DNA from: an uncultured Methanobrevibacter sp.
GTDB lineage: Archaea > Methanobacteriota > Methanobacteria > Methanobacteriales > Methanobacteriaceae
Direction: 5' to 3'
DNA: 58,770 bases
Assembly (NCBI RefSeq): GCF_902788255.1
Contig: NZ_CADAJR010000010.1
Location: forward strand, 1-58,770
A program made the translations under genes and the position numbers. Positions 51,762 through 58,770 of this stretch are shown here, one piece after another. Each line of letters starts with the position of its first letter. The first letter of the stretch is position 1. Under the pieces are notes generated by a model that worked only from the letters and a program-made list of their open reading frames with translations, was not told the DNA's origin and ran no database searches.

Positions 51762-52934
51762 GTGGGAAATACAATAAAATTAGTTTCAGGATTTATTTTA
51801 TTTGTCATTGGTGTCCTCATAGCATATGAGACAACTGTCTATAATTTACTAGATATCCTGTTAATAGTTGGTTTAATTATTTCAATTGTTGGAATAATAA
51901 TTTTAATCAGCTATTTTGTTGATTCAAATGCGGATAGGACTACTAATAAGATTAAAGAATTTATAGAGTCTCGTGAAGGCCAACCTTCCTTTAGAGGACT
52001 TGAAAGAAAATCTGAAAAAGAGACTTCCAATGGTCCTTTAAAAGTTAGAAGAGAATTTAATGATGAATATAACAGAGAATTCAATGAAGAAATGGTTACT
52101 GGGGATTATCCAAATTCCGATGGTAGCTATTTCAATGATGATTATGAATATGATGATTCAAAAGCGGTTTTGAATGTTGTTCCACAAGATGAAACTGAAG
52201 TTACTTTTGACAATCAATTGGAGTTTACTCCTTATTATGGAAAACCGTTAAAGGTCACACGTGCTCCAAAAAGAAGGGATGCAGATTATTTTGCTGAAGA
52301 CCCATCTGATTTCATAGTGGAGACTGCCAATAATTCCAATGATATTCAACGTGCATTGGCAGAAGAGGAACCTGTTGTTGAACCGGTTAGGGAGATTCCA
52401 TCATTGGCTCCTGAAAATCCTGCAAGGGATATAAAAATCGATGTTAACAATCCGGAAAGTTTGCCGATTCCAAAATCTCTGAACAGTTATGTACTTTCAG
52501 ATGATGGGGTTTTAACATCAAAAGAAGCATTCGATAATCTTGCTGTTAATGTTAACAAGGAAATCATGCTTGAAATTCCTTCACTCAACGATTTGTCAGA
52601 CAGATTCCTTTCACATGTTCCTACAATATATTCCAGAGTAATCATTGATGAGTTTGACGTTTCAGACATGTCCTACATGTTCTTGATTTCTTCTCTCTTA
52701 AAACAGGGAGTACATATCAAAACAGTTCCTAAGGTTCATTCAATTAACTTAATTACCGATGATTCATATGCAATGATTATTTCAGAAGGTAAAAATGATA
52801 TGGAATACGGTGCCATATACAATGACAGAAATTCCATTTCAAACATTCGTGCCGATTTTGAAAGAACATGGAACATCGCATCCAATCTCGATGAAAACAT
52901 ATTGATGAATGCGGCTAACAGTGGTGTTGCATAA
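51762..52934 (+). CDS. Membrane protein with two TM helices and a cytosolic domain
   Basis: I place the start at GTG 51762, directly behind CGGGTGAAAAC, giving 390 residues; the earlier GTG at 51735 has no RBS. Two hydrophobic helices (LVSGFILFVIGVLIAYETT, then LLIVGLIISIVGIIILISYF) anchor a long, acidic, probably disordered segment (70-230) and a C-terminal region with YSRVIIDEFDVSDMSYMFLI and YGAIYNDRNSISNIRADFER. That end resembles TrmB/PLD-like domains, without certainty. Overlaps the UPF0173 gene by 1 nt. Confidence 0.65.
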   Translation: MGNTIKLVSGFILFVIGVLIAYETTVYNLLDILLIVGLIISIVGIIILISYFVDSNADRTTNKIKEFIESREGQPSFRGLERKSEKETSNGPLKVRREFNDEYNREFNEEMVTGDYPNSDGSYFNDDYEYDDSKAVLNVVPQDETEVTFDNQLEFTPYYGKPLKVTRAPKRRDADYFAEDPSDFIVETANNSNDIQRALAEEEPVVEPVREIPSLAPENPARDIKIDVNNPESLPIPKSLNSYVLSDDGVLTSKEAFDNLAVNVNKEIMLEIPSLNDLSDRFLSHVPTIYSRVIIDEFDVSDMSYMFLISSLLKQGVHIKTVPKVHSINLITDDSYAMIISEGKNDMEYGAIYNDRNSISNIRADFERTWNIASNLDENILMNAANSGVA

Positions 52935-53653
52935 TGGAGATTCGTTGGCTTGGACATTCAGCATTTGAAATCATTAGTGATGACGATGTCAGAATTTTGA
53001 TTGATCCTTTTATCAGCAATAATCCAGCTTGTGAAGTACCTGTTGAAGAATTAAACCCAGATATTATTTTAATTACTCATGGACATTCAGACCATTTGGG
53101 TGATGCATTGGAAATTTCAAACAGAACCAATGCTCCAATTGCTTGTGTCCATGAAATTTCACTCTTTTTAGCAAAACAAGGTATTAGAAACATCAGTGTC
53201 AATATCGGCGGTTCATTTATATTTAGAAACATTAAATTTACCATGCTCGATGCAAAACACTCTTCAGACATTGACATTGTTGAGGAAATAGTGCCTGGAG
53301 GTACTGCAGGAAGCTTTTTAATTACCTTTGAAGACGGCACTAAAATATTCCATACCGGCGATACTGGACTGTTTGGTGATATGAAAGATGTTATTGGTGC
53401 AATTTACAAGCCTGATGTGGTAATGGTTCCTATTGGTGACAAGTTTACTATGGGTCCGTTTGAAGCTGCTTTGGCTACCATGTGGATGAATCCTAAGGTG
53501 GTTATTCCAATGCATTACAATACATTCCCGCCTATAGAACAAGATCCGGCAATTTTTGCTAACTTCGTAAGTCAGTTCAACCCTAACATTGATGTTGTGG
53601 TTATGAACCCTGACGAATATTTTGAATTTAATCCTGAAGACTATCAGGATTAA
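52934..53653 (+). CDS. UPF0173 metal-dependent hydrolase
   Basis: A 239-residue metallo-beta-lactamase-fold hydrolase of UPF0173 type: MEIRWLGHSAFEI, ILIDPFISNNP, the metal-binding ITHGHSDHLGDA (HxHxDH), a HTGDTGLF motif and VVIPMHYNTFPP. These residues should bind two metals. Substrate unknown. ATG is coupled to the membrane protein stop (TAATG). Its 3' end overlaps the stop of the convergent rqcH gene by 4 nt. Confidence 0.88.
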   Translation: MEIRWLGHSAFEIISDDDVRILIDPFISNNPACEVPVEELNPDIILITHGHSDHLGDALEISNRTNAPIACVHEISLFLAKQGIRNISVNIGGSFIFRNIKFTMLDAKHSSDIDIVEEIVPGGTAGSFLITFEDGTKIFHTGDTGLFGDMKDVIGAIYKPDVVMVPIGDKFTMGPFEAALATMWMNPKVVIPMHYNTFPPIEQDPAIFANFVSQFNPNIDVVVMNPDEYFEFNPEDYQD

Positions 53654-55656
53654 TAATTTTCATATTTTTTTTGCAAGTGATATTCCTCGTCGATGTCACA
53701 TTTTCCGGATGGCAGTACTCTGATTATATCATCCAGTGTCAACAGGTCATCCTCGTTTATTTTATGTATTATTTTTTTGGCTATTGCCTCTTTTTTCATA
53801 AATCCAGGTTTCACTACAACAAAATTGTCGCAGTGTGCTTCGAGTGCATCTATAGGACCTGCCATAATTCGTTTTCCCTCATAGTCAACAATACCGATTG
53901 CCAGTTTTACCCTTGCACCTCTTATATAATTTCTGTGGCCCCTTATCACAAATGATCCTTTTGCCAAAAATTCCCCCGCTTCAGGTGTTTTTGAAACTTG
54001 GTCCGGGTGAACCCAAAATACGTCTTGAGATGTGTAACCAAGTGACCAAGCAGATGAAAATGATGCGGCAAACTCCCCGGATTCTTTAAGGAGATTATCA
54101 TTTACTTTATCTCCATTTAATTTTATGGCAGTTGATGATGCACCATGTATATCCGCATGAAGGTAAATGTCATTTGGGTCCAGATATTTTTTGACAACGC
54201 TCTCATTGCTGTTGGCGTCACGTCCTCCGATGACCAAGTGGTTATCGGAACTTATGAACCATCTCAATTTTTCATACCACTTGAGATTCTTTTTCACCCT
54301 CTTTTTTGGAACCGCAATGTTTTCCATCGCTATGTCCTTTTTGGCCTTGATGTCTTCAAGCTGTTTTTTGGTATTTTCAATAGCTATTTCAGCACCTTTT
54401 GTTTTTCTTTTTGCCTTTTTAGCCTTTTCATAATAATTTTCAGCATTTTCAGGTATGGTAAGTTTTGGGTCAATGGTTAAACTGGTATCGTCTATTCTCA
54501 GGGTCAATACTCCGAGCTTATCGATTGACTCATAAATCTGGGCTTCTGCCATGCCTTCCTTTTTGGCGTTTTTCAAAGTTTTGCCAATATCCTTGAAAGA
54601 GTAGTCCTTACTCCTTGCTTGGTTGACAACATTAACTATGTTTTCGATGGCAGGGTAATTAGAATAGATAACCTCTCCTTTATGTTGACTGTCTTCGATT
54701 GTTTTATGAAAATTATTGAGTGTCTCTTGTTGTAAACGTAACCTTTTTTCGAACTTGTTTACTTTCTTGTTCCATGCTGATTCCTTGACACTTACTATGT
54801 CAACATTTACCTTTTTGGAGTAGAACTCATCGCATGCCTCATTGAATGAGTCGAAGTATGTCTTTTCAAAGTCATCGTAATTAACCAGATCCAGTGCAAC
54901 AACATCCTCTTTTGAATCGCTTTTGACAATCTGTGGCTTGATGTTTTCATCGTTGAGGCTGTCAAAGAGATTCTTGAATCCCTGGTATAGTCCTTCCAGT
55001 TGATTGTCTGTTAATTCGTTGTTTGGGGTGTTTTTATCAATTTCAGTTATGTCATTTGCCCTTTTGATGATCTCTTCAGCGTACAGGCTTCCAAGGCCGT
55101 TTCTTGCAAGGGTCCTTACCGCATCACTTTCCTCATCATCAAATATGCTTTTGAATTCGTCCTCTGTGGTGCTTATAGGGTTAATTCCACGTTCTTCCGG
55201 AAAGACGTATTGCTGTTTTGAGCTGATGTCCCTGGTGCTCCAATGTTTTCTTTTAAGTGGGAGAATGATATTGTCCTCGTCATCAAGAAGGATGATGTTT
55301 CCCTTGTCGAAGAGTTCCACAATGATTGTGTAGTACTTGTCCTTTTTCACCCTTATTTCAACTACACGGTCAAAATTGTGCTGCTTGATGCTTTCGACAT
55401 GGGCGCCCTTGATTTTTTTTCTCAAAAGCATAGGAAATCTTGGTGGTGTGGTAGGATTTTCAAGCGGATATTGGCTTGTATGTATTCTTGAGCCACATTG
55501 CATGACCAAATCCACTCTTCCGGTTCCAGGAACGTGAAATCTCATGACTACGATATCCTTGGTTGGCTGGAATGATTTATCTACTCTGGCACCACTTAAC
55601 AGGTTATTCAATTCATTACTTATTGTGAAAATATCAACATTGGACATTGATTTCAT
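53650..55656 (-). CDS. rqcH: Rqc2/NEMF homologue RqcH (NFACT family)
   Basis: Ribosome-associated quality control protein that binds obstructed 50S subunits and recruits tRNA to add C-terminal tails. The 668 residues are NFACT-N (MSNVDIFTISNELNNLLSG to about 200), a helical region, a coiled coil near 290-440, and NFACT-R with KWYEKLRWFISSDNHLVIGG, then DIYLHADIHGASSTAIKL. The C-terminal GHRNYIRGARVKLAIG segment matches archaeal members. Ribosome binding site AAAGGTG upstream of ATG 55656. Full length. Confidence 0.9.
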   Translation of the reverse strand: MKSMSNVDIFTISNELNNLLSGARVDKSFQPTKDIVVMRFHVPGTGRVDLVMQCGSRIHTSQYPLENPTTPPRFPMLLRKKIKGAHVESIKQHNFDRVVEIRVKKDKYYTIIVELFDKGNIILLDDEDNIILPLKRKHWSTRDISSKQQYVFPEERGINPISTTEDEFKSIFDDEESDAVRTLARNGLGSLYAEEIIKRANDITEIDKNTPNNELTDNQLEGLYQGFKNLFDSLNDENIKPQIVKSDSKEDVVALDLVNYDDFEKTYFDSFNEACDEFYSKKVNVDIVSVKESAWNKKVNKFEKRLRLQQETLNNFHKTIEDSQHKGEVIYSNYPAIENIVNVVNQARSKDYSFKDIGKTLKNAKKEGMAEAQIYESIDKLGVLTLRIDDTSLTIDPKLTIPENAENYYEKAKKAKRKTKGAEIAIENTKKQLEDIKAKKDIAMENIAVPKKRVKKNLKWYEKLRWFISSDNHLVIGGRDANSNESVVKKYLDPNDIYLHADIHGASSTAIKLNGDKVNDNLLKESGEFAASFSSAWSLGYTSQDVFWVHPDQVSKTPEAGEFLAKGSFVIRGHRNYIRGARVKLAIGIVDYEGKRIMAGPIDALEAHCDNFVVVKPGFMKKEAIAKKIIHKINEDDLLTLDDIIRVLPSGKCDIDEEYHLQKKYENY

Positions 55657-55743
55657 TATAAAACACCTTTAATTTAAACAATACTTTAATATATTATAAT
55701 CACTAAAATTATATTAATATATTTAATTTAATGGAGGATATAA

Positions 55744-56016
55744 ATGGACGCTACTGTAAAAGTTACTAGTATTCACATAGTCGCAGGTCTTATTGCAGCG
55801 TTACTTTCCGCAGGTCTGACTGCAGGCTGGTTCGGATTTAAAAATGATGTATTTGCATTCTTTGTTGCTGTAATAATATTATATTTTGTCGGTCAATTTT
55901 CTCAAAAAATTGCTGGAGATGAAATCTCCGGATTCAGCCAATGGCTTTGGGATGGAATTTCACCATTCTTCTTTACCTGGGTTATTTCATACACATTATT
56001 TGTAATGTACTTATAA
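55744..56016 (+). CDS. Small methanogen membrane protein
   Basis: A 90-residue protein with three membrane helices (IHIVAGLIAALLSAGLTAGW, AFFVAVIILYFVGQFS, and SPFFFTWVISYTLFVMYL), polar loops GFKNDV and KIAGDEISGF, and no signal peptide. It looks like a family I have seen in methanogens (DUF5379-like, from memory). Function unknown. GGAGG upstream of ATG 55744. It overlaps the convergent DUF2070 gene by 6 nt. Confidence 0.6.
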   Translation: MDATVKVTSIHIVAGLIAALLSAGLTAGWFGFKNDVFAFFVAVIILYFVGQFSQKIAGDEISGFSQWLWDGISPFFFTWVISYTLFVMYL

Positions 56017-57831
56017 TCCCCCAAAGAAAATCCATATTAAAACAATTAATAATGCTGTGATGAGTAAAACTGGAGCTATAATCTTACTGACGGCCACTAC
56101 TGAACTTATTGTTGAAATCAACTCTGTTGAATTTTTAGGTCCGAATGTATTAAGATTTGTTATTTTTTCGGTTCCAGTTCCAACTTCTACTTTTTCCAAA
56201 TCTTCAATAGCTTCTTTTATACTGATTTTTACATATTCAATAATTTCGGCTCTTTTTGCAATGCCTATCGGATTGTATCCCCTTGAGAGGGTGTTGACTG
56301 TATGGGTATCGGTTGTCATGACTTCGATTTCATCGATGTCCATATCACTGACAGCATCGATTATCTCCTGCCTGAATCCGATTTCCATATTGTTGGAGTC
56401 AAACAGAACATAAGCTGTTCTCTGGCCTGCAACCTCAACAATCATTGTCTTAATTCCGCTTTCTCCGATTCCTTCATTCTTGTCAAGGTCATCCATGTTG
56501 TTTTCAAAGCATCCTACTTTTATATCGAATTTTTCCTGATTTGGATCTATTTTGTCAATAACGTCTATCAATTGGAAAACTTCAGGATTTCCCGGAAGAA
56601 CCTCCCCGCTTTCAGCGGTAAATGAGTTGTGACAATCCACAATGATGGAGTCTTTAACTTTACAGTGGCTTCTGCTTTGTGCCATCATTGTAAGGCCCAC
56701 TCCGAATTCTATATCGTCAACCGCTTCGGGAGCAAATGTGGAAAGTATTACCATACCCTCATTGAAGAACTGCACTCCGATATTTGCCTTTTCGCTGACG
56801 TATCTTATGAATCTGCTCGCATTTTGGGAATATTTCACTTTGTTCAATCCTCTTTTCACTGATTCCTCAACCTTGTCTATTTCAGAAACTGCAATCGGAT
56901 TGAAGTCATGTGTTGATGGACCATGTGCCACCATGGTAAAATGGTCGAACCTGTTTGCAAGGATTGTTGGCATGTTTGAACCTCCCAAATCACCTAAAGG
57001 TCCCGGGTGGACGGATGGGGATATGAAAAGTGCCTTTATACCGTTTTCTGTTTTGAAGCTGACAAATGTGACGATTGTATCGATTGCCTCGCTCATGTTT
57101 TCAAAGAGGCCCTCAAGTGAATTGGATCCCTCATTCATATGTGCGATGAATAGGCTTAGCAAATCCAGAACACCAATTCCCAAATTCTTCTTGAATGGGG
57201 AGGCGATTACTGTAATGAATGCATAGATTGCCAAAACAAAGATTATTGAAGCAATGAATGCCTTCAATATTACCTGTATGAGTATAGGACCTATAAAACT
57301 TGTATCAATAAACAGGAATGAAATCAGGACATACATTGTCAGGATGAGGATAGGCTGGATGAATCCTGTAATGGCAGCTACTGTAAACCTCACCTTTGAT
57401 GTTGCCCAGAAAACAAGGGTATTGAATCCATAGATTATTACACAACCGAAGAGTGCGGATTCAATGAAAATGTCAATATTGAGTATTCTTGATATTATGC
57501 ATCCCAAAATGATAAATCCTCCCAGGATGAACATGGAAAGTCCTGATAGAAACATTGAATGTTTTATTTTTAAGTTTATACCATGAAGCGATTTGATCAC
57601 CTGCTGGTTCAATGCTCCGCTCATGATTGATGACACTCCCAGCACCATCAGTCCGAACAATCCTCCGTAAATGAAATCCAATAGTGGATTCTGATTTGGA
57701 GTCAAATCAATTAGATAAAAAACACTTCCGATTAGAAAACTTATAACTAATATTCCTAGAATGGAAAATTTAGTTTTTGGTAGGGTTTTAATGTATTTTG
57801 ATAACCCTGCGACACTACTCATACTTGACAT
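56011..57831 (-). CDS. DUF2070-family multi-pass membrane protein
   Basis: A 606-residue archaeal membrane protein. Seven or so membrane helices occupy the first 230 residues (FSILGILVISFLIGSVFYL, LLDFIYGGLFGLMVLGVSSI, MFLSGLSMFILGGFIILGCI, and so on); a large soluble domain (about 230-580) contains ALFISPSVHPGPLGDLGGSN, VAHGPSTHDFNP and IGESGIKTMIVEVAGQ. A last TM helix closes it. Function unknown; the family is found in methanogens and thermococci. Its 3' end overlaps the small membrane protein by 6 nt. Confidence 0.8.
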   Translation of the reverse strand: MSSMSSVAGLSKYIKTLPKTKFSILGILVISFLIGSVFYLIDLTPNQNPLLDFIYGGLFGLMVLGVSSIMSGALNQQVIKSLHGINLKIKHSMFLSGLSMFILGGFIILGCIISRILNIDIFIESALFGCVIIYGFNTLVFWATSKVRFTVAAITGFIQPILILTMYVLISFLFIDTSFIGPILIQVILKAFIASIIFVLAIYAFITVIASPFKKNLGIGVLDLLSLFIAHMNEGSNSLEGLFENMSEAIDTIVTFVSFKTENGIKALFISPSVHPGPLGDLGGSNMPTILANRFDHFTMVAHGPSTHDFNPIAVSEIDKVEESVKRGLNKVKYSQNASRFIRYVSEKANIGVQFFNEGMVILSTFAPEAVDDIEFGVGLTMMAQSRSHCKVKDSIIVDCHNSFTAESGEVLPGNPEVFQLIDVIDKIDPNQEKFDIKVGCFENNMDDLDKNEGIGESGIKTMIVEVAGQRTAYVLFDSNNMEIGFRQEIIDAVSDMDIDEIEVMTTDTHTVNTLSRGYNPIGIAKRAEIIEYVKISIKEAIEDLEKVEVGTGTEKITNLNTFGPKNSTELISTISSVVAVSKIIAPVLLITALLIVLIWIFFGGL

Positions 57832-58050
57832 GATATTTTGTCCTATACCTTTTGCTTAATGTTATATTATAAAATTGGTCATAACTATATATTAAATTTG
57901 TCTAAATGAAAAATAATTATCTCAATAGTCTAGAGAGTATATATTTTTGTATCATTCAAAATGATTAAATCACTGCTTTTGTATCATAGGGCACTGTTTG
58001 TCTTTTTTTGATTTGAAAATCACATTATAATGTCTTATCGAAGTTTAAAT

Positions 58051-58168
58051 TATGCAAGTAAGCACTTACTTTCGAAAATATTTATATACTGTTCAATTCT
58101 TAAATAATGCTAAGTGAAATTTTAATTACATTATTTTAAATATGTAAGTAAGTGCTTGCATTCAAAAG
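58051..58168. promoter_or_regulatory. Pair of related operator-like sites around a TATA box
   Basis: Two 27-nt segments, 58051-58077 and 58141-58167, match at about 20 of 27 positions and are exactly 90 bp apart. Each contains AAGTAAG-NN-CTT. The first is a perfect 16-bp dyad; the second has lost perfect symmetry in its right arm. They flank a TTTATATA box. The shape is typical of a dimeric repressor such as a TetR relative, whose gene is not in this window. Confidence 0.5.
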
Positions 58169-58230
58169 GGTATAATGGATTTTTCATCGATTAAACTAAG
58201 TAAAAGTTTAATTGCATTTTATCTTAAAAA

Positions 58231-58272
58231 TGCGAGAATACCTCGAATTCTATAAGTCGAGAATGACTCGCA
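58231..58272. repeat. Imperfect long hairpin, 42 bp
   Basis: TGCGAG (58231-58236) pairs with CTCGCA (58267-58272). Inside, CTCGA (58242-58246) pairs with TCGAG (58257-58261), with a symmetrical 5-by-5 internal loop AATAC/AATGA and a 10-nt apical loop. It could also fold as two small hairpins CGAG-N5-CTCG. It lies 300 bp upstream of tnpB, overlapping the stop of the 26-codon frame. Confidence 0.5.
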
Positions 58273-58572
58273 AATTGGATGTACTTTTGTTAACTATCTA
58301 ATTTAAATACTTATTTTTTTTAAAAGAAGCTTATTTTATAATAACTGATGTGTATTAATATTCAGTATAAACTTTTTTGGGATTGTTTTCCTTATTATAA
58401 TTATTTTTTTTATATGGAATTTTTTTTGATTATCATTTGCTCTCTTACTGTTTCTTTATATATGTAGGATGTTGTTAATTTAATATTAGTGAGTCTTTAA
58501 TTTGTGTATGTTTGAGATTAAAGAATCATGATTAAATTTAATTCAAAAAAAATAATATATGGTTGATTTTTA

Positions 58573-58770
58573 ATGGTTGAGAGGATTATAGGCATTAAGG
58601 TTAGAATTAAACCTACACTGGAACAGATTGAAGAGTTTCATAAGAATTTCGGTTGTGTCAGGAAAGTTTACAATCTAACCTTAGCTGAATACAACAAATT
58701 ATACAAGAAAGATAAGACTCTAAAACCTACCTATACTTTTTTAAATAGTTTGATGATGAAATTTAAAAAA
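58573..58770 (+). CDS. tnpB: TnpB/IS605 OrfB-like RNA-guided nuclease, N-terminus (partial)
   Basis: The first 66 codons of a TnpB-like protein, cut by the window edge. The N-terminal helix-turn-helix pattern is clear: IGIKVRIKPTLEQIEEFHKN, FGCVRKVYNLTLAEYNKLYK, then KKDKTLKPTYTFLNSLMMK. TnpB is the reRNA-guided nuclease of IS200/IS605-type elements and the ancestor of Cas12. The RuvC domain, zinc finger and guide RNA lie to the right of 58770, so its integrity is unknown. No TnpA transposase is visible upstream. No ribosome binding site is evident before ATG 58573. Confidence 0.8.
   Translation, partial: MVERIIGIKVRIKPTLEQIEEFHKNFGCVRKVYNLTLAEYNKLYKKDKTLKPTYTFLNSLMMKFKK

Larger units (their letters stand above)
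57832..58572 (+). other. 740-bp non-coding region with paired dyads and stem
   Basis: No full-length gene is visible. At 58056-58071 the perfect dyad AAGTAAG-CA-CTTACTT stands 10 bp upstream of a TTTATATA box (58081-58088). A related imperfect copy, AAGTAAG-TG-CTTGCAT, lies at 58046+100 (58146-58161). A 26-codon frame from ATG 58175 stops at TAA 58253-58255. A hairpin-like element spans 58231-58272. T-runs at 58310-58440 precede the tnpB region. See separate entries. Confidence 0.5.

Noticed and set aside
52487-52957. Minus-strand frames within the membrane protein gene
   Set aside because: Shadows of the coding strand, no ribosome binding sites.
1-58770. CRISPR arrays
   Set aside because: No set of 25-40 bp direct repeats with regular unique spacers was seen; the 16555 array has no spacers.

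Overview
The window looks like chromosome from an AT-rich methanogenic archaeon of the order Methanobacteriales, most likely Methanobrevibacter. It carries heterodisulfide reductase HdrC and HdrB, six methanogenesis-marker proteins (Mmp2, 3, 5, 6, 15, 17), FwdF-type polyferredoxin, 2-phosphoglycerate kinase, a group II chaperonin, diphthine synthase, Trm5 and Nob1. It also has an archaeal SRP RNA, class III signal-peptide pilins and a surface protein with pseudomurein-binding-like repeats. Most genes have GGTG-type ribosome binding sites 5-9 nt before the start and TTTATATA-type TATA boxes, and transcripts end in long T-tracts. Gene order and composition are those of a core chromosome. The only clear mobile gene is a TnpB cut off by the right edge.

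Layout. 1-2.9 kb: end of a peptidoglycan-binding-type protein, a glycosyltransferase, archaeal shikimate kinase, chorismate mutase and a broken ribosomal protein S17e gene. 3.1-7.1 kb: lysC-dapA-dapB-asd for lysine, threonine and methionine precursors. 7.3-13 kb: a repeat-built coiled-coil protein, thermosome, CbiZ and exonuclease VII. 13.2-16.7 kb: PRC-barrel protein and pyrE, then a reverse operon of three winged-helix regulators and MoaB. That operon diverges from nob1 across an array of eight 11-bp repeats. 16.7-20.8 kb: nob1, DUF2117, mmp2, DUF4013 and a secreted nuclease.

20.9-26.2 kb: mmp3-mmp6-mmp5-mmp15-mmp17 and a NifB-like radical SAM gene, a set that fits assembly of the methyl-coenzyme M reductase activation machinery. 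26.3-33 kb: inorganic pyrophosphatase, mtnA behind a structured leader, trm5, dphB, a lone hydroxyacyl-CoA dehydrogenase and a GNAT enzyme. 33-36.5 kb: a secreted protein, a tiny ribbon-helix-helix gene, a coiled-coil protein, a PsbP-like protein and a TGT-like protein. 36.6-41.6 kb: hdrC (with an unusual N-terminal extension)-hdrB, two methanogen-specific small proteins, a phosphoesterase, 2-phosphoglycerate kinase and a CBS protein. 41.7-42.2 kb: SRP RNA and tRNA-Ser(GCT).

42.2-58.8 kb: a CDF transporter, an aminotransferase, a radical SAM enzyme, a 996-residue surface protein, phosphopantetheine adenylyltransferase, a ferredoxin plus FwdF-type polyferredoxin, two pilins, a membrane protein with a UPF0173 hydrolase, RqcH and DUF2070. 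The last 740 bp hold paired dyads, a stem and the start of tnpB.

The observations I rate highest are the 11-bp phased array at 16555-16642, the three-stem leader ending in a T-tract before mtnA (27275-27425), the 14-nt deletion-like lesion in S17e, the NifB-like gene in the mmp cluster without nitrogenase genes, the 123-residue extension of HdrC, and the surface protein whose only well-placed start codon is ATT. Functions rest on motif recognition and recall of families; no searches were run.
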